A stretch of DNA of 64,000 bases, taken from the NCBI GenBank assembly GCA_050084985.1, contig JBITNC010000001.1, forward strand, positions 80,228,001-80,292,000, written 5' to 3'. The DNA is from Nageia nagi (lineage: Eukaryota; Pinophyta). Made by a program: the position numbers and the translations under genes. Numbering within the stretch: position 1 is the stretch's first letter; each line of letters begins with the position of its first letter. The notes beneath the pieces were generated by a model that saw nothing but the letters and a program-made list of their open reading frames with translations, was not told the origin of the DNA and searched no databases. This document shows positions 13,649-25,570 of the stretch, one piece after another.

Positions 13649-13664
13649 TGGTGAACCTGATGTG
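13649..13664 (+). promoter_or_regulatory. Primer-binding site of Gypsy 1
   Basis: TGGTGAACCTGATGTG lies three bases after the 5' LTR, where a tRNA primer-binding site is expected. I do not assign the tRNA. Confidence 0.6.
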
Positions 13665-13740
13665 AAATCATAAGTAGTTGTGCTAAAACCCTAGGGTTTT
13701 AGTTAGGAATAATAAATAATTTTGTGAGTTGTTTTAGACA

Positions 13741-15040
13741 TGGATCAGTCAAGAGTATTCTTGTGAAGTTTTTCAATAAGAAATCTTGATGAGCTCTTGG
13801 GAGATATTCAACATGATTGACCAAAAGTACCTAATGAAGAAGTTGAACATGATGATGGAAGTAATAATGATAACATTCAGGATACTATTGGGGGTATGCA
13901 AAGATAGATTAATCAATTAGAAAGAGGATTAGATTAGCTAGATAATTCAACTGAGTTTGGTAGTCCTCTATGTGATGAGATTCATGTATGCATGCCACCA
14001 CTAGATTATAAAGATTCCAAGTTTTATAAGTTCAATAGGGAAGGAGATCCTAGAATACATTTGTAAGGGTTTAAAGATGAGTGTGAGCTCAAAATTAGTA
14101 TGGATTCAAGATTACAAATGAAGTTATTTCCTCATAGTTTGGAAGGAGAGGCTCATGAATGGTTCTATTACCTACCTAAAAGGTTAGTTACATCATTTTG
14201 AGAATTGAGCAACTTATTTCTAGAATAGTATAAACATAATATCAAGCATAAAGTCATGGTTTCAGATCTATGTGCTATGAGGCAAGGTAGTAATGAGAAT
14301 CTTGAAAATTTTATTGTACAATTCAAGAAGACATGGCAACAAATCAAAATAAAGCTTACTAAAAAAGAGGCAAATAAAATTTTCAAGGATGCTATCATAT
14401 TTTCCTTACAATATTATGTCATTGATTATACACATCTAGCATTTTCTAATATGACATATAAGCTATTGGGATAAGAAAATGTCCTTGTGAAATTAGGGCT
14501 TGTGAAGTATTGAGACGATGACAAACCTAGGGCCAAAGATAAGTAGCCACAATCACCAAAGAAATATAAATCCATTCATGTGGTAGAAAAGGCAAATGAA
14601 AATAAAGAAAGGAAATTTATAAAGTTTCCTATACCTCCCAATTTTATCTTGAAATATCTAATGGCAAAAGGATTATTACAACCTTTACATGAGAGAGAGG
14701 AAGATGAAGTAGCAAAGAGGCTAGCATGGTACAAAGAAGACAAAAATTGCAAATATCATCAAACCAAAGGGCATGATACTAATGGGTGTGGAGGCCTAAG
14801 AAAAAAATACAAAGGCTTATAGAGGATGGATTCTATATTTTCCCTACTAAAGTTAAAGATATAGAGGAAGAGCAGCATGTCAATGTAATTTTCCATGAAG
14901 AAGTATGTGTAACACTTCCAAGAGGAAGATCAAGAGTAGCAACAAATCCTATTACATGTGAAAAAGAGCTTCTTAAAGATCCAATAAGTTTTGACCTCAT
15001 TGAGCAACTTAAGAAAACACAAGCTAAGGTTAGTTAGTTT
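13741..15040 (+). pseudogene. Gypsy 1 gag
   Basis: Reading from the ATG at 13,741 across stops gives an acidic leader, then a retrotransposon gag domain: MKLFPHSLEGEAHEWFYYL, a block on the Y(K) segment, and NENLENFIVQFKKTW near 14,290-14,340. Further on is the Tat-type zinc-binding motif CKYHQTKGHDTNGC followed by LRKKYKGLIEDG (about 14,747-14,830). It formed the particle core. Stops interrupt the first half at least seven times, mostly TAG and TGA. A frame change is needed at the end of the knuckle block, where the two frames overlap. Confidence 0.88.
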
Positions 15041-15149
15041 GAATTAATTCAAATTTTAAAACAGTAGATAAATGATGAATCAAATTTTCAAGAATAGTCA
15101 AATAGATAGGAACATCTCAATCACTGCTTTTGCAAAAAATGTAGAAATA

Positions 15150-15780
15150 TAGAGTAAAGGGGATGTTATTACTTTTCACCTTAGTGAAAGACCTAGCAAG
15201 GATGTGACCTGGTTACATCCGCCATTATTTATTGAAGTGAATATATTTGGTAATATAGTTAAAATATCATTGATAGATGGTGGGGAAGCTTTGAATATTA
15301 CCACCACTCACTTGCTTTCATAGTTTGATCTAGATTTGTTACCTCCAAGAGAAGAGACTACCATGAGAGTTAAGGGGTTTGATGGTGTTCCAAAGAAATG
15401 TGCAAGAATCATCACACTTCCAATCAAAGTGGGAAACAAGTTACTTTAGACCATCTTCTACATTATAGATGGAAAACCTTATTTTAAGTTTATTCTTGGA
15501 AGACCTTGGATACATGACATGGAAGGAGTAGCATCCACTTTGCATAGATGTTTAAAATTTTGTTCTGAAGGAAATGTTTACAAGGTAGAAGCAGATGAGT
15601 AGATAGCCAAGCAATGTAATTATGTTCTTACTAATATATTTATTTCATATGATGCAAAATATGAGGCTATCATAGCTAAGAATGATCAAATTTATAGAAA
15701 AACATTACAAAAAGTCAACATTAAGGGTATTGAATTTGGTTCATACACCATCACTAACATCAATAATATCAATCTAGAGA
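15150..15780 (+). pseudogene. Gypsy 1 aspartic protease
   Basis: The reading contains ISLIDGGEALNI, with the catalytic Asp in the DGG context used by this lineage, and the flap-end motif FILGRPWIHDM about 75 codons later. Upstream, the block ending WLHPPLFIEV is also typical. A few in-frame stops are present. It would have cleaved the gag-pol precursor. Confidence 0.8.
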
Positions 15781-16072
15781 GAGATTTGGATGGATGATAG
15801 GAGGCTCAAGAAAAGGATTTCTCATGCTCCTCTAGGCTTCATAAAAACACCAATGGTCCTATTTAGAAGAAATCATAGAGAAAAACAAATATTGCATCAT
15901 TCCATATCATGGAGATGGTCATGATGGTTAGGTTAGTCATTCGTTATTAACACTAGAAGATGAACAGGTAAGAGAAGATCAAAATTGCTTTATTATTGAA
16001 TGTGAAATAGATGATGAATATGCAATACATGCTATAGAATTATTTTAGAATGATTATGCTTTCATAGAATCT

Positions 16073-17150
16073 ATGGGTGCTAGAATTGAATATCCAACTA
16101 GGCATGGAAAGAGGACTCACAAACATTGTCTAGATGTGCATGCTTGCTTTGGTGAATCTATGGAAGATAAAATCAAAGGGTTGGGAGAGTTACCATTTCC
16201 CACACCATTAAAATTAGAAATGACTTGGTTGAATGAAGATATAGAGGAGGCCAACATTGGTTCTCAAGAGACATCGTAATTATTGAAAATGGGTAAGCTC
16301 CTTGAGGAACCTTTGCAAAATAAGTTGATTCAATCCTTTCATGATTATTCTAAATTATTTGCATGGTAATATAAAGATATGCTTGGATTAGATGAAAATT
16401 TTATAGTACATAACTTGGTTGTTGAGAAAGGAGCAGTTCCTATAAAGTGAAAACCAAGGAAGATGCCTTTTCATATTTCTTTACTAGGCAAGAAGGAAAT
16501 AGAGAAACTATTGGAAGTTGGTTTTATTAGACCCATTGATTATTCAGAGTGGATGGCCAATGTAATTCCAATAAAGAAACCCATAGGTGAAATTAGAGTA
16601 TGTACTAATTTTAGAGATCTCAATAAAGCATGTGTGAAAGATGACTTCCTACTATCCAACATAGATATGATCATTGACAATTTGGTAGGTTATGAGATGT
16701 TATCATTTACGGATGGATTTTTAGAATACAATCAAATCAAAATCAAGGAAAGTGATAAACATAAAATAGCCTTTAGAACTCCTTGGGTAACTTTTGCTAC
16801 AAGGTAATGCCATTTGGTCTTAAGAATGTAGGGGCCACATATCAAAGAGCAATGATAGCCATGTTTCATGACTTCATTCATAAAATAGTAGAGGTTTATG
16901 TAGATGATATCTTGATAAACTAAAAGAATAAATAAGATCATGTCAAGGATATAAAAGCTACATTTGAAAGGATTAAGAAGTACAAGTTAAGAATCAAGCC
17001 TTAAAAATGTGTATTTGGGATATCATCAAGAAAACTCTTGGGGCACATTATCTCTTGGAGAGGAGTTGAAGTGGATCCAAAGAAAATTAAAGCCATCACA
17101 AAAATGTCTCCTCCTACAAATCTTAAGCAATTGAGAAGCCTTCAAGGTAA
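16073..17150 (+). pseudogene. Gypsy 1 reverse transcriptase
   Basis: The domain reads from KKEIEKLLEVGFIRPIDYS through IRVCTNFRDLNKA (16,590-16,625) and, after a one-base frameshift near 16,798, VMPFGLKNVGATYQRAM, the intact active site VYVDDILI (about 16,897-16,920), and LLGHIISWRGVEVDPKKI. The interval from 16,073 to about 16,440 holds the protease-RT linker. The palm active site survives, but the frameshift and several stops break the protein. Confidence 0.9.
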
Positions 17151-17184
17151 AGATTCAAGCTATTATAAGATTTATTTGTCAATT

Positions 17185-18390
17185 AACAAATAATATAGCT
17201 CCTATGTCTCATTTACTTAAGAAAGAAGTTGAGTTTAAATGGGATGTTAAGTGTCAAGAAGCATTTGATAGAATAAAAGAGTATTTGTTACATCCATTGG
17301 TATTAGCTCCATATAGGCATGGAGAACCTCTTTTGCTTTATGTATTAGCTACAAAACATGCATTTGGGGTAATGTTGGAAAATAAGGAAGAATATGGTAA
17401 AGAGAGAGTAGTCTATTTTATTAACAGAACATTGAAAGAGTATGAAACTAGGTACACACCCATTAAGAAGTAATGTCAATGTATAGTATTTTCTACTAAG
17501 AGATTGAGGCATTATATGATCAATAACACAACACATGTACTTACTTAGGTAGACCCATTAAGATATTTGATGTCAAAATGGATCATGTTACTTTAGGATT
17601 TTGACCTCAAGTTTGTGAAACAAATATCAGTTAAAGGGTAGGAAGTCATAGACTTTGTTGCAGAGTTTCCCAAGGAGGATAGTACAAAACTTAGAGAAGA
17701 ATTTTAGGATGAATGTGCTTTGGAAAAAACCACAAAATGTGTAGAAGAGGATCACTTATAGCCTTCTTTTGAAGAAAATAGGAATGCTGATGTTCTTATT
17801 TTAGAGGTGTCAAAACATTGGAAAATGTATTTTGATAGATCATAGTGTATGCAAGGTTCAAGAGTAGGAATAGTGTTGATATCACATTAGAATGATGTTA
17901 TTCCCATGTCATATAAACTATCATTTGAATGCACTAACAATATGCCAAAATATGAAGCTCTCATATTAGTATTAATAGCAGCTATGGAGATTGGTATTAC
18001 ACATTTGCATATTTATGGGGATTCATAGCTGATAGTGAATCAAGTCAATGAGATCTATAACACCAAGGATGAAAAGGTTATTTCATATAAATTTCTTGTT
18101 ACAAAATGCCTTGCTTTCTTTGAATAATATTAATTAGATAATATTTCAAGGAATAATAACAGGTTGGCTGATGCAATGGCAAGTGTAGCTTCTCTTATAT
18201 CAATTGAGATAGAAAGTAGGGAGACTACTTTCACTATCAATAACTTGGGAACTCCATCATTTATTGAGGAGGACTTGAAAATGGTATGTGTTGCTCAAAA
18301 GGTTGGTCATGAGGTAAGTCCTTGGTACCAAAACATATTTAGATATTTGAGGGATGACATTATTGATGCTATGCTTGATAAGAGAGAATA
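17185..18390 (+). pseudogene. Gypsy 1 RNase H plus additional archaeal-type RNase H
   Basis: The first part (17,204-17,473) is the usual Gypsy RNase H connected to RT, with FKWDVKCQEAFDRIK and LLLYVLATKHAFGVML. A second RNase H begins near 17,815 with WKMYFDRS and continues MSYKLSFECTNN, KYEALILVL, HIYGDS and NRLADAMASVA (to about 18,190). A second, archaeal-type RNase H in this position is a known hallmark of Tat elements. Stops replace several residues. Confidence 0.85.
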
Positions 18391-18403
18391 GATTAGAATA
18401 AAA

Positions 18404-19582
18404 ATGCTTGCTATAAAATATGTTATCATTGGTGATATACTTTATAAAAGATCATTTAATGGTATTGTTTTGAGTTGTCTTCATGATGAGGAGATTGAAA
18501 TAGTATTAGAGCATACTCAGAGAGGGGCATGTGGAGATCACTTCAACAGAAGATTAGTTTATGACAAATTGATTAGGATGGGTTATTGGTGGCCCACCAT
18601 GGAACATGATTATTATGAACATGTCAAGAAGTGTGAGCAATGTCAAAAGCATGCATACTTAGAATTAACACCTACTCAAGAGTTGAACTATGTTACATCA
18701 CCATGGCCTTTCTCAATGTGGGCTTTGGATTTCATAGGTGTTATCAATCCTCCATCTAGTGAGGGGTATAAGTTTATCTTGGTTGCCACCAAATACTACA
18801 CTAAATAGGTTGAGACAATTCCTTTGAAGATAGCTATACAAAAACATGTTATAAATTTCATCAAGGAATATATCATTTGCAGATTTGGCATACCTCAAAA
18901 GTTGATCATGGATAATGGTGCAAATTTTACAAGAAAATATATTAGAGAATTTTGTAAAAAAATGAAGGTTGAAGAGATGATTTTCTTCAATTTACCATCC
19001 CCAAGGGAATGGACAAGATAAAGCAACAAATAAGATAATCAAGAAGATATTGGTATAAACTATCAAAAAGAATGGTAGAGATTAGCATAAACAATTAACA
19101 TATGCCTTATGGGCATATAGAACAACTAAAAAAATAGCAACAGGTGCTACTCCATACTCTTTTGTGTATGGTGATAAATTAATCATTCCACTTGAAATTG
19201 AGATGCCTTCTTTGAGAATTGCACTCAAAGATATCATGAAGGGACCACAACAATGGGAAGCAAGATTAAATCAACTAGAGGCATTAAATGAGAAAAGAAT
19301 TAATGCACTAGAGCATCTTAAAACATATCAATAAAGAATAAAGAGGGCCTATGGAAAGAAAATGGTTCCCAAAGCATTTGAGGTTGGACATATGGTTCTC
19401 CAACAGAATGTTTCTAATACTACAGCAAAAGATGAACTTAAAGGAAAGGTTAAACCAAATTGGGTTGGTCCATACATCATCATAGAGGTCTTTGGTAGAG
19501 GTGCATATAGATTGTCTACATTCGATGTGGAGGTTATCAAAAATCCCATCAATGCTAGGCACTTAAATAAGTATCACATCTA
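18404..19582 (+). pseudogene. Gypsy 1 integrase
   Basis: The N-terminal zinc domain reads HTQRGACGDHF...CEQCQKH. The core keeps its first Asp (MWALDFIGV, about 18,715-18,740) and second Asp (LIMDNGANF, about 18,905-18,930). At the third catalytic position the reading is NGQDKATNK (about 19,009-19,035), where the family has Glu followed by Ala or a small residue, so the catalytic Glu appears lost. The C-terminal part continues to LNKYHI and a TAG at 19,580. One frameshift lies near 19,005 and one stop near 18,806. It is non-functional as it stands. Confidence 0.88.
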
Positions 19583-19789
19583 GGAGACCTATGGGTCATC
19601 CTATGCATCTATTTCTATAAAAATGTTACTACAGAAATAAGCATGGAATAGATGGCACAAAAATAAAAAATAGAAGGTCATTTTAGTATCATAAGAGGAG
19701 GGCCAATGCTCCATTTTAGCAGAAAAGAATAGCCCATAGTCCTATTGTACAATCAAAAATAGCAAAAATAAAGATAATTAGATACCCCT

Positions 19790-20200
19790 TGGTGTAGAGT
19801 TTCAGCTCCCAGATTGTAAGATTTGCATGCCTCTTAGTATAGAGTTTCAGCTCTCATATCATCATCCTAGTTTTCTACCCCTTATTATAGATTTTTAGCT
19901 CTCATCATCATATCATGCCTCTTGGTGCAAAGTTTCATCTCTCATATCATCATCCTAGTTTCCTAACTCTTGGCATAGAGTTTTAGCTCTCATCATCATA
20001 TCATGCCTCTTGGCATAGAGTTTTATCTCTCATATCATCATCCTAGTTTCCTAACTCTTGGCATAGAGTTTTAGCTCTCAACATCACATAATGCCTCTTG
20101 GTAGAGTTCTAGCTCCACTTCTTATTGCAATATGCCTCTTGGCAAAGTTTTAGCTCCTAATTTTATCATTATGCCTCTCGGTAGGAAGTTCAACTTCCAC
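19790..20200 (+). repeat. Roughly 40-bp tandem repeats upstream of the Gypsy 1 3' LTR
   Basis: About ten imperfect units containing CTTGGCATAGAGTTTTAG and CTCATCATCATATCATG alternate between integrase and the 3' LTR. Repeats in this untranslated region are known from several Tat-lineage elements. The flanking 19,583-19,789 and 20,201-20,602 hold no gene. Confidence 0.8.
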
Positions 20201-20602
20201 AAGATCAATGGATAGAATCATTAATGACATGAGATCATTACACTTCACATATCAAAATATATCAAAAAATATGGGTAATTATCATCAATGACCTCTTTGT
20301 AGATGGCTTTGGACCCTAGAACTCTTTCTTTTGTAGGTTATCATTGAAGCTCATGGAGCACATCAAAATCAACTGGGAACAACATGATGGATGTCATATG
20401 AGGGGGTTTTCTTTAACTCATACATTTTGTCAATATGATTTCTTATCTTTCTTATATATTTATCATAGTTTAGTATCAAAATAGATTGATTAGTGTTGGT
20501 ATTATGTTTGTCCATACTTATCAATATTTGATTGCTATGACATTTTGGTTATACTTTGAATGAAAAATATCAATGCACCTAGTGATTTTCAATTTCTTAT
20601 CC

Positions 20603-20615
20603 AAAGTGGGGCATA
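20603..20615 (+). promoter_or_regulatory. Polypurine tract of Gypsy 1
   Basis: AAAGTGGGGCATA directly precedes the TG of the 3' LTR. This is the site expected to prime plus-strand synthesis. Confidence 0.7.
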
Positions 20616-21412
20616 TGTTATCACATAAAATTAATTCATGCATTTAATTTAATAAATTAGGAAGTATGTGCCTACACTTATATGTCTAGTTCAAGAATGT
20701 TTATGATATTTTGGATATGATCAATATATATATATATATCATCGAATTACTATATTCTTATTTATGTAGGTACATATCGACCTAAGGAGTAGGTCATATT
20801 ATTATCTATATAAATATGGATCTAATAGTAAGTACACATTAATGAGATACATGATCCCATATCTAGTCTTGATGATGGCAGTTCTTTAAGTGTCTCTTGA
20901 CACTACCATTCAAGGATGGGTTTGTGTACTTCCTTATGCGAGCATCTTGACAATTCTAAACTTATCTAAGTATCAAATTGAGACCATTAAGAGTTTTTGA
21001 GGAGTCATAGAGTTAGTTTGGAAAGGAATACAATCTAACAAATACTATCAAATCTCCTTGTAGATGAAAGCAGACCATCAATGCTCCTTCTAAGCATGAA
21101 ATAGATCACCCATGGCTTTCTTTTTGCATCATCTTGCTTCATGACTTGAGGTGTAGACTCCATTCATTGTTGAGGCTTCATTAGTATCTTTCCTTCATCC
21201 ATATCAAGTACACTCCATGAGATAAGTATACAAATTCAATATTATTTGGTAATTTCATTTCAATTTTAGTTATTCAATTATCTTCTATATCAGCTTATCT
21301 TGTAATAAATTACTATCTGTTAGCTCAAAATTTACAAATAGATATATGTATCTTTCGAGATTGTACATATTTTAGGTATTTGCATTCTCAAATACACTTT
21401 TATTTGTAAATA
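20616..21412 (+). repeat. 3' LTR of Gypsy 1
   Basis: Aligns with the 5' LTR from TGTTATCACATAAA onward. The last dinucleotide reads TA instead of CA. It contains a short TA expansion near 20,729. GTATT follows directly. Confidence 0.93.
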
Positions 21413-21429
21413 GTATTCACATGTTATTT

Positions 21430-22887
21430 TCCTTTTCCATCCTCTAATACAACATTTGTTTCTGATGTGGGCTGATTAGAAGTTTCTCCTTAATCAAATC
21501 CTATTCCAAATTTGATAATTGGATTTCTTTGCACTTTCAGTATTTCATCAAACTTTTGTGTACTTTTTGTAAATTTGATACTATTACTTGCTTCTAGAGA
21601 TAACTTCTCTATTTGTACCTTCAATGTGACTATTTTGTATTTATAATTATAACATGCATCAATCCTATTAGTAAGATTCATTTTCAAGGATTCTTTGGTC
21701 ACTTTAGCTTCTTTAATTTGAATACATATCCAACTTAACTCTTCTAGCTTCTTCGATAACCTTCTATTTTTCATCATTTATTTATCTAATTCTTCTAAAG
21801 TAGATATGAGTTCTCCTTATATGTCTACTTCAACCTCTTACTCTTTAGCTTTAAAATTTTCATCAACTTTAAGATTATCTTTATTATCTTCATGTGCCAT
21901 AAAAATAGTTCATTGCAATCACCTTCAAATTTATCATTATCACTAGATTCCTCTTCTTTCTCTTCTAATATGAAGCTCTTTTTCTTATGTGTATCTTTTT
22001 TAAAATTATTTGCTTTATTTTTATACCTATTATCATCTTTCTTACTAGCATTATCATTATTATCATTTCTCTCTTTATAAGGATACTTGCTAGCAAAATG
22101 ACCAACTCCTCCATAACTAAAACATTTGAAGGGTAGTTTACCTTTATCCTTACCTTGTCCTCTTATGAATTTTCAAAAAAAAAAATATTCTTTAAGATAT
22201 GATGTATCTTCTTCTTTATAGTATACTCTTACTTTGGTGCTTTTAGTTGCCTTGAACACTACTTCTCTATTTGATGATTTTCCTTTTACAGTCCTCATTT
22301 CCCAAGTTGTTAAGGATCCATACATTTCATCTAATAAAAATGCACTCACATATTTGGCCTCTTCAATAGCTAATACTAAGATTCAAACCTTTGTGGAAAG
22401 GATCTAATAACCTTCTTAATAATTACTTTATCTTGTATTTTTTCTCCTAATCCTTTGATTGAATTGATCATCTCCTTTACTCTTAAAATGCAAGTAGATA
22501 TATCTTATTCATCACTCATCTTCATACTTTGAAACTCATATATGAATGTTTGTAATTTGGCCTCCTTTATCTTGTCATCTCCTTTATATATACTTTGTAA
22601 TTCATTCCACATTTTTCTATGAGTCTTACATCCCATAATATTTATGAATTCATTATCAACTAAGCCACACATGACAACCTTCTTATATTTAGCTTCATTT
22701 TCAAATAGTTTCTTACTAGTTGGATCTGTTGGAGGTGTGGAGGGTATTGTATATCCATTTGATATAGCTTTCCATATATCTAATCCTAAGGCATAGAGAT
22801 AAATTTGCATTCTAAGCCTCTAGAAAGAATAATTTATCTCATCAAAAAGTGGTGCCTTGTTGAAGAGAAACCTTCTCCATTGGCCAT
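21430..22887 (-). pseudogene. Copia 1 gag
   Basis: On the minus strand the start region reads APLFDEINYS, then YALGLDIWKAISNGY and CGLVDNEFINIMGCKTHRKMW, the UBN2-type Copia gag domain (22,505-22,810). The knuckle CFSYGGVGHFASKY at 22,083-22,124 has two of its Cys positions replaced by Tyr. The C-terminal coiled-coil part (21,490-21,777) ends FDEILKVQRNPIIKFGIGFD, a well-known Copia gag tail. Coding continues leftward to the Gypsy 1 junction at 21,418. Stops and frame changes are frequent around 21.8-22.5 kb. Confidence 0.88.
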
Positions 22888-22929
22888 TATGTTACTCCTT
22901 ATATCTTATTAATTTGAAAAAGAAAACTT

Positions 22930-22942
22930 GCTCTGATACCAA
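22930..22942 (-). promoter_or_regulatory. Primer-binding site of Copia 1 (initiator tRNA-Met type)
   Basis: The minus strand reads TTGGTATCAGAGC, an exact match to the plant Met-primer site TGGTATCAGAGC, next to the inner LTR edge at 22,944. Confidence 0.85.
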
Positions 22943-22943
22943 T

Positions 22944-24060
22944 TGTTATACTAAAATTGAAATTGAGAGGGGGGATGAATTAGTTTCTAAATATAAAAAC
23001 TATTGTTTTTTACTTTTAAAAATAAAATAGTGCAAAACTAAAAGCAAACAAAACATGCACATCAAGAAAATATCACATAACATAATATGTAATGAGGCTT
23101 ACTAGTTTGGCTACATCCCCAAAAATTACTACTTAGATATATGGTATAGATCTAGCCTTTGTAAAGCACCCACTTTACAATTTTGATAGCACTAACTATT
23201 AGGATTAGCTACAACTAACCCTTTATTTGTAGCACCCACTACAAGGAGCTTTAACTCTAATGCCAAACACCAACTTGGACTTTAGAATGAATACAAAGTA
23301 TGACATATAAAAATGAATTCACTATTAATAAAACATTATTTGGTTCTTAATTATTTTATCATTTTTATGATATTATTTCTCTACTTGATATTGCTCTCTA
23401 GTTCATTTTTCATCTTCTTTGTTATATAACACATACACCCCTTTTTTGTTCTATAACTATGTTTTTAGCATATTCTACAAATTTTCAATAGTTCAAAATA
23501 CTCATATGGTCTCTCAACACTTTTTACTTGGTAGCATCAATGTGTTACAAAAGAGAAGTGGTTATTAAATTTTGTGGGCAGTGTTTTTTCTTCTCAACTA
23601 TGACTTTTAGGGAGAACAATAGTTACCTATTTTTCATGATGGTTAGTCCTTATTTTGAAATATAATATGTTACTTTTTTTCTTTTTTTAAATATTTAAAG
23701 GGTAAATAGAAAAATAAATAATAATTACCTTTCTTTAACCATTCAACTAGCAAATAAAATGATGAAGTATTTTATGAACACATCACAGTCTAAAACTCAA
23801 AAATACTAAAAACATGTTGAAAAGTGCTTTAGAGCCATTCATTTTATAATGTTCATTTTTTATTCATCATATATCCAATGAATACCAAATTATATCCACA
23901 TAGTTTTGGTTTTGTGAGCTAAATTTGGTCCAAATTTCATCTCTTAATGCTTCAAGAATCACTCCCAACATTGTTCTAAAGTTGGCCTCTAATATAAAAT
24001 TTTCATCATTACTTAAATTTCAAGTGATAATACTTTAATAAGTCTAGCCATCCATAATAT
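22944..24060 (-). repeat. 5' LTR of Copia 1, outer edge unresolved
   Basis: Starts TGTTATACT and carries the GAGAGGGGGG-ATGAATTAG block seen near the inner edge of many Copia LTRs. Its order of landmarks (a CACCCACTACAAGGAGC-like block, then GTCCAAATTTC near 23.93 kb) parallels the LTR at 54.19-55.87 kb. No second copy is present, so the right limit is approximate. Nothing else was recognised up to 24.5 kb. Confidence 0.55.
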
Positions 24061-24549
24061 TTAGAATCCAATCTTAAATTATTATTACAATAATTTTTTT
24101 ATTTAGTTTTTTTAGCTAATAGGTAAATTATATTAATAAAAAATGATGGATTATAAGTAGATCCCAAAACTAGTCATAAAGTAGTTTAAGCTAAAACCAA
24201 ATACCCAGCTATACTTGTAAGTAACTAAAATTTATTGAAATAACAAATAAAAAATAGCTGATATAGTTCAAATACTAACTAACTATAGACACAATGTATC
24301 TTACTCTATCAAATTAATCTATCACAATTGTAGTTGAGTTGTATTTGGGTTACAACTTTATTACGGCCAAATGCATCTTCATAACTTAAACATTTTAATC
24401 TACAAATCCTTTACTCATCCCAAAGGTGGGTTGAGTTTTAGTGACACGATCTAGAGTGATTTGAACACTATTTTCTCTATTAGTTTCTATGTAACTTAAC
24501 ATTGGGATGGATGCCTAATATGTGCTTTACATTTATTTAGAGTTTTCTT

Positions 24550-25570
24550 GTAACCTATCATTTGTGCTAGTGGGATTTTGTTCCTACCTTCCCTACTTTC
24601 ATGTTGAATTTTTGAAGAATGGATATATTCCTTCTAGTTTTATCATCTATCATTCCTTGTATATCCATGGATTGCTCCTCTAAACTATGATCATTGTTGT
24701 TATCATCAATAAAATTGATTACAACATAGGGGTTCTTACTTAACAAACTCTTTTGTTGGTTAGGTTGTTTCTATTATGATTATGGAGGATTCTTGTTATG
24801 AAATTGTTCTTTCTTCTTATAATTCTATGGTTGGAATATTTTTCAACCTTGTTTATATTTTTATTCTCCTTCTTTTTTCTAGACATTCTTTTGCATAGTG
24901 ATCAAAATACTTTCTTTCCCACATATGATCTATAAGTTTTCATAGATAATCTCTTACTCCCATATACCTCCATCTTCTTCCTTAATAAGTGCTATATCCT
25001 TCAATTCCTTACTAATATCAAGATTCACAAAAAATCTAGCCTCTTTCCTTCTTGACAACACCCTCATTTCTCTCTCAATTGAAATAAGAAAGCCTATTCC
25101 TTTAGCAATATGAGCTAGGATATTAACATTCCAAAATTCTATTGGGAGATGCGAGAGTGAAACCAAGGTGGGGATTAGGTCAAAATTTTCCCTCAAGGAA
25201 TTAATTATAGGAATTTCTCCATATATTCCTTACTTTAAAATTTGAAAAGTAAATATTTATTTGGAAGGACCATTAGCTCCACAGTATCTTTCATGCACCA
25301 TCTCTCAATCATTCATCTTTTAATCACATCAAAACTAGGTCTTATTCCTACAAATCATCTAACCAATGTGAACTTTTTTCAATCTTATTCTTGGACAATG
25401 ATACTCATAGGGACCTTGATTCAAATTTTATTTTTAGAGATAGTAGGTACTATATTAATCTCTATTTCCTTCATAATATTTGGTTGTTCTCAAGTAACAA
25501 AATTTATCCATTCCTTCAGAGGATTGGGGTTTGATCTCCTCCTTACTTTTTTTATCACTCTTCACACAAC
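24550..25570 (-). pseudogene. DUF4283 / LINE ORF1-like protein relic
   Basis: About 320 colinear codons on the minus strand, with stops and one frame change. The N-terminal block reads FVGIRPSFDVIKR, then VELMVLPNKYLLFKF. The second block reads LSHLPIEFWNVNILAHIAK and EARFFVNLDISKELK, then GGIWE-EIIYENL and a Cys-poor remnant of the zinc knuckle. This layout (DUF4283 followed by a CCHC-4 knuckle) is typical of ORF1 in plant L1-type LINEs and of related nucleic-acid-binding genes. No LINE reverse transcriptase was found nearby, so the source could also be a processed copy. Confidence 0.7.

Larger units (their letters stand above)
12856..21412 (+). mobile_element. Gypsy 1: full-length Tat-type Ty3/Gypsy retrotransposon inserted in Copia 1
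   Basis: Two LTRs of 790 and 797 bp flank an internal region with gag, protease, reverse transcriptase, RNase H, an additional RNase H and integrase, in that order on the plus strand. The pentamer GTATT occurs immediately outside both ends (12,851-12,855 and 21,413-21,417), a perfect target duplication. The extra RNase H before integrase and the HHCC-type integrase place it in the Tat lineage. All coding regions have stops and frameshifts. The two LTRs differ at very roughly one base in ten by eye, mostly transitions, so insertion was not recent. Confidence 0.95.
10756..23400 (-). mobile_element. Copia 1: truncated Ty1/Copia retrotransposon split by a Gypsy insertion
   Basis: Minus-strand order from high to low coordinates: LTR (from 22,944), primer-binding site, gag with zinc knuckle, then after an 8.6-kb interruption a second knuckle, protease, integrase and the first part of reverse transcriptase. 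Integrase before reverse transcriptase is the Copia order. Coding similarity ends within reverse transcriptase near 10.77 kb. The outer edge of the 5' LTR is not resolved, so the right limit is approximate. The split lies exactly at the GTATT duplication flanking the Tat Gypsy element, with gag on one side and the knuckle-protease segment on the other. Confidence 0.85.
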
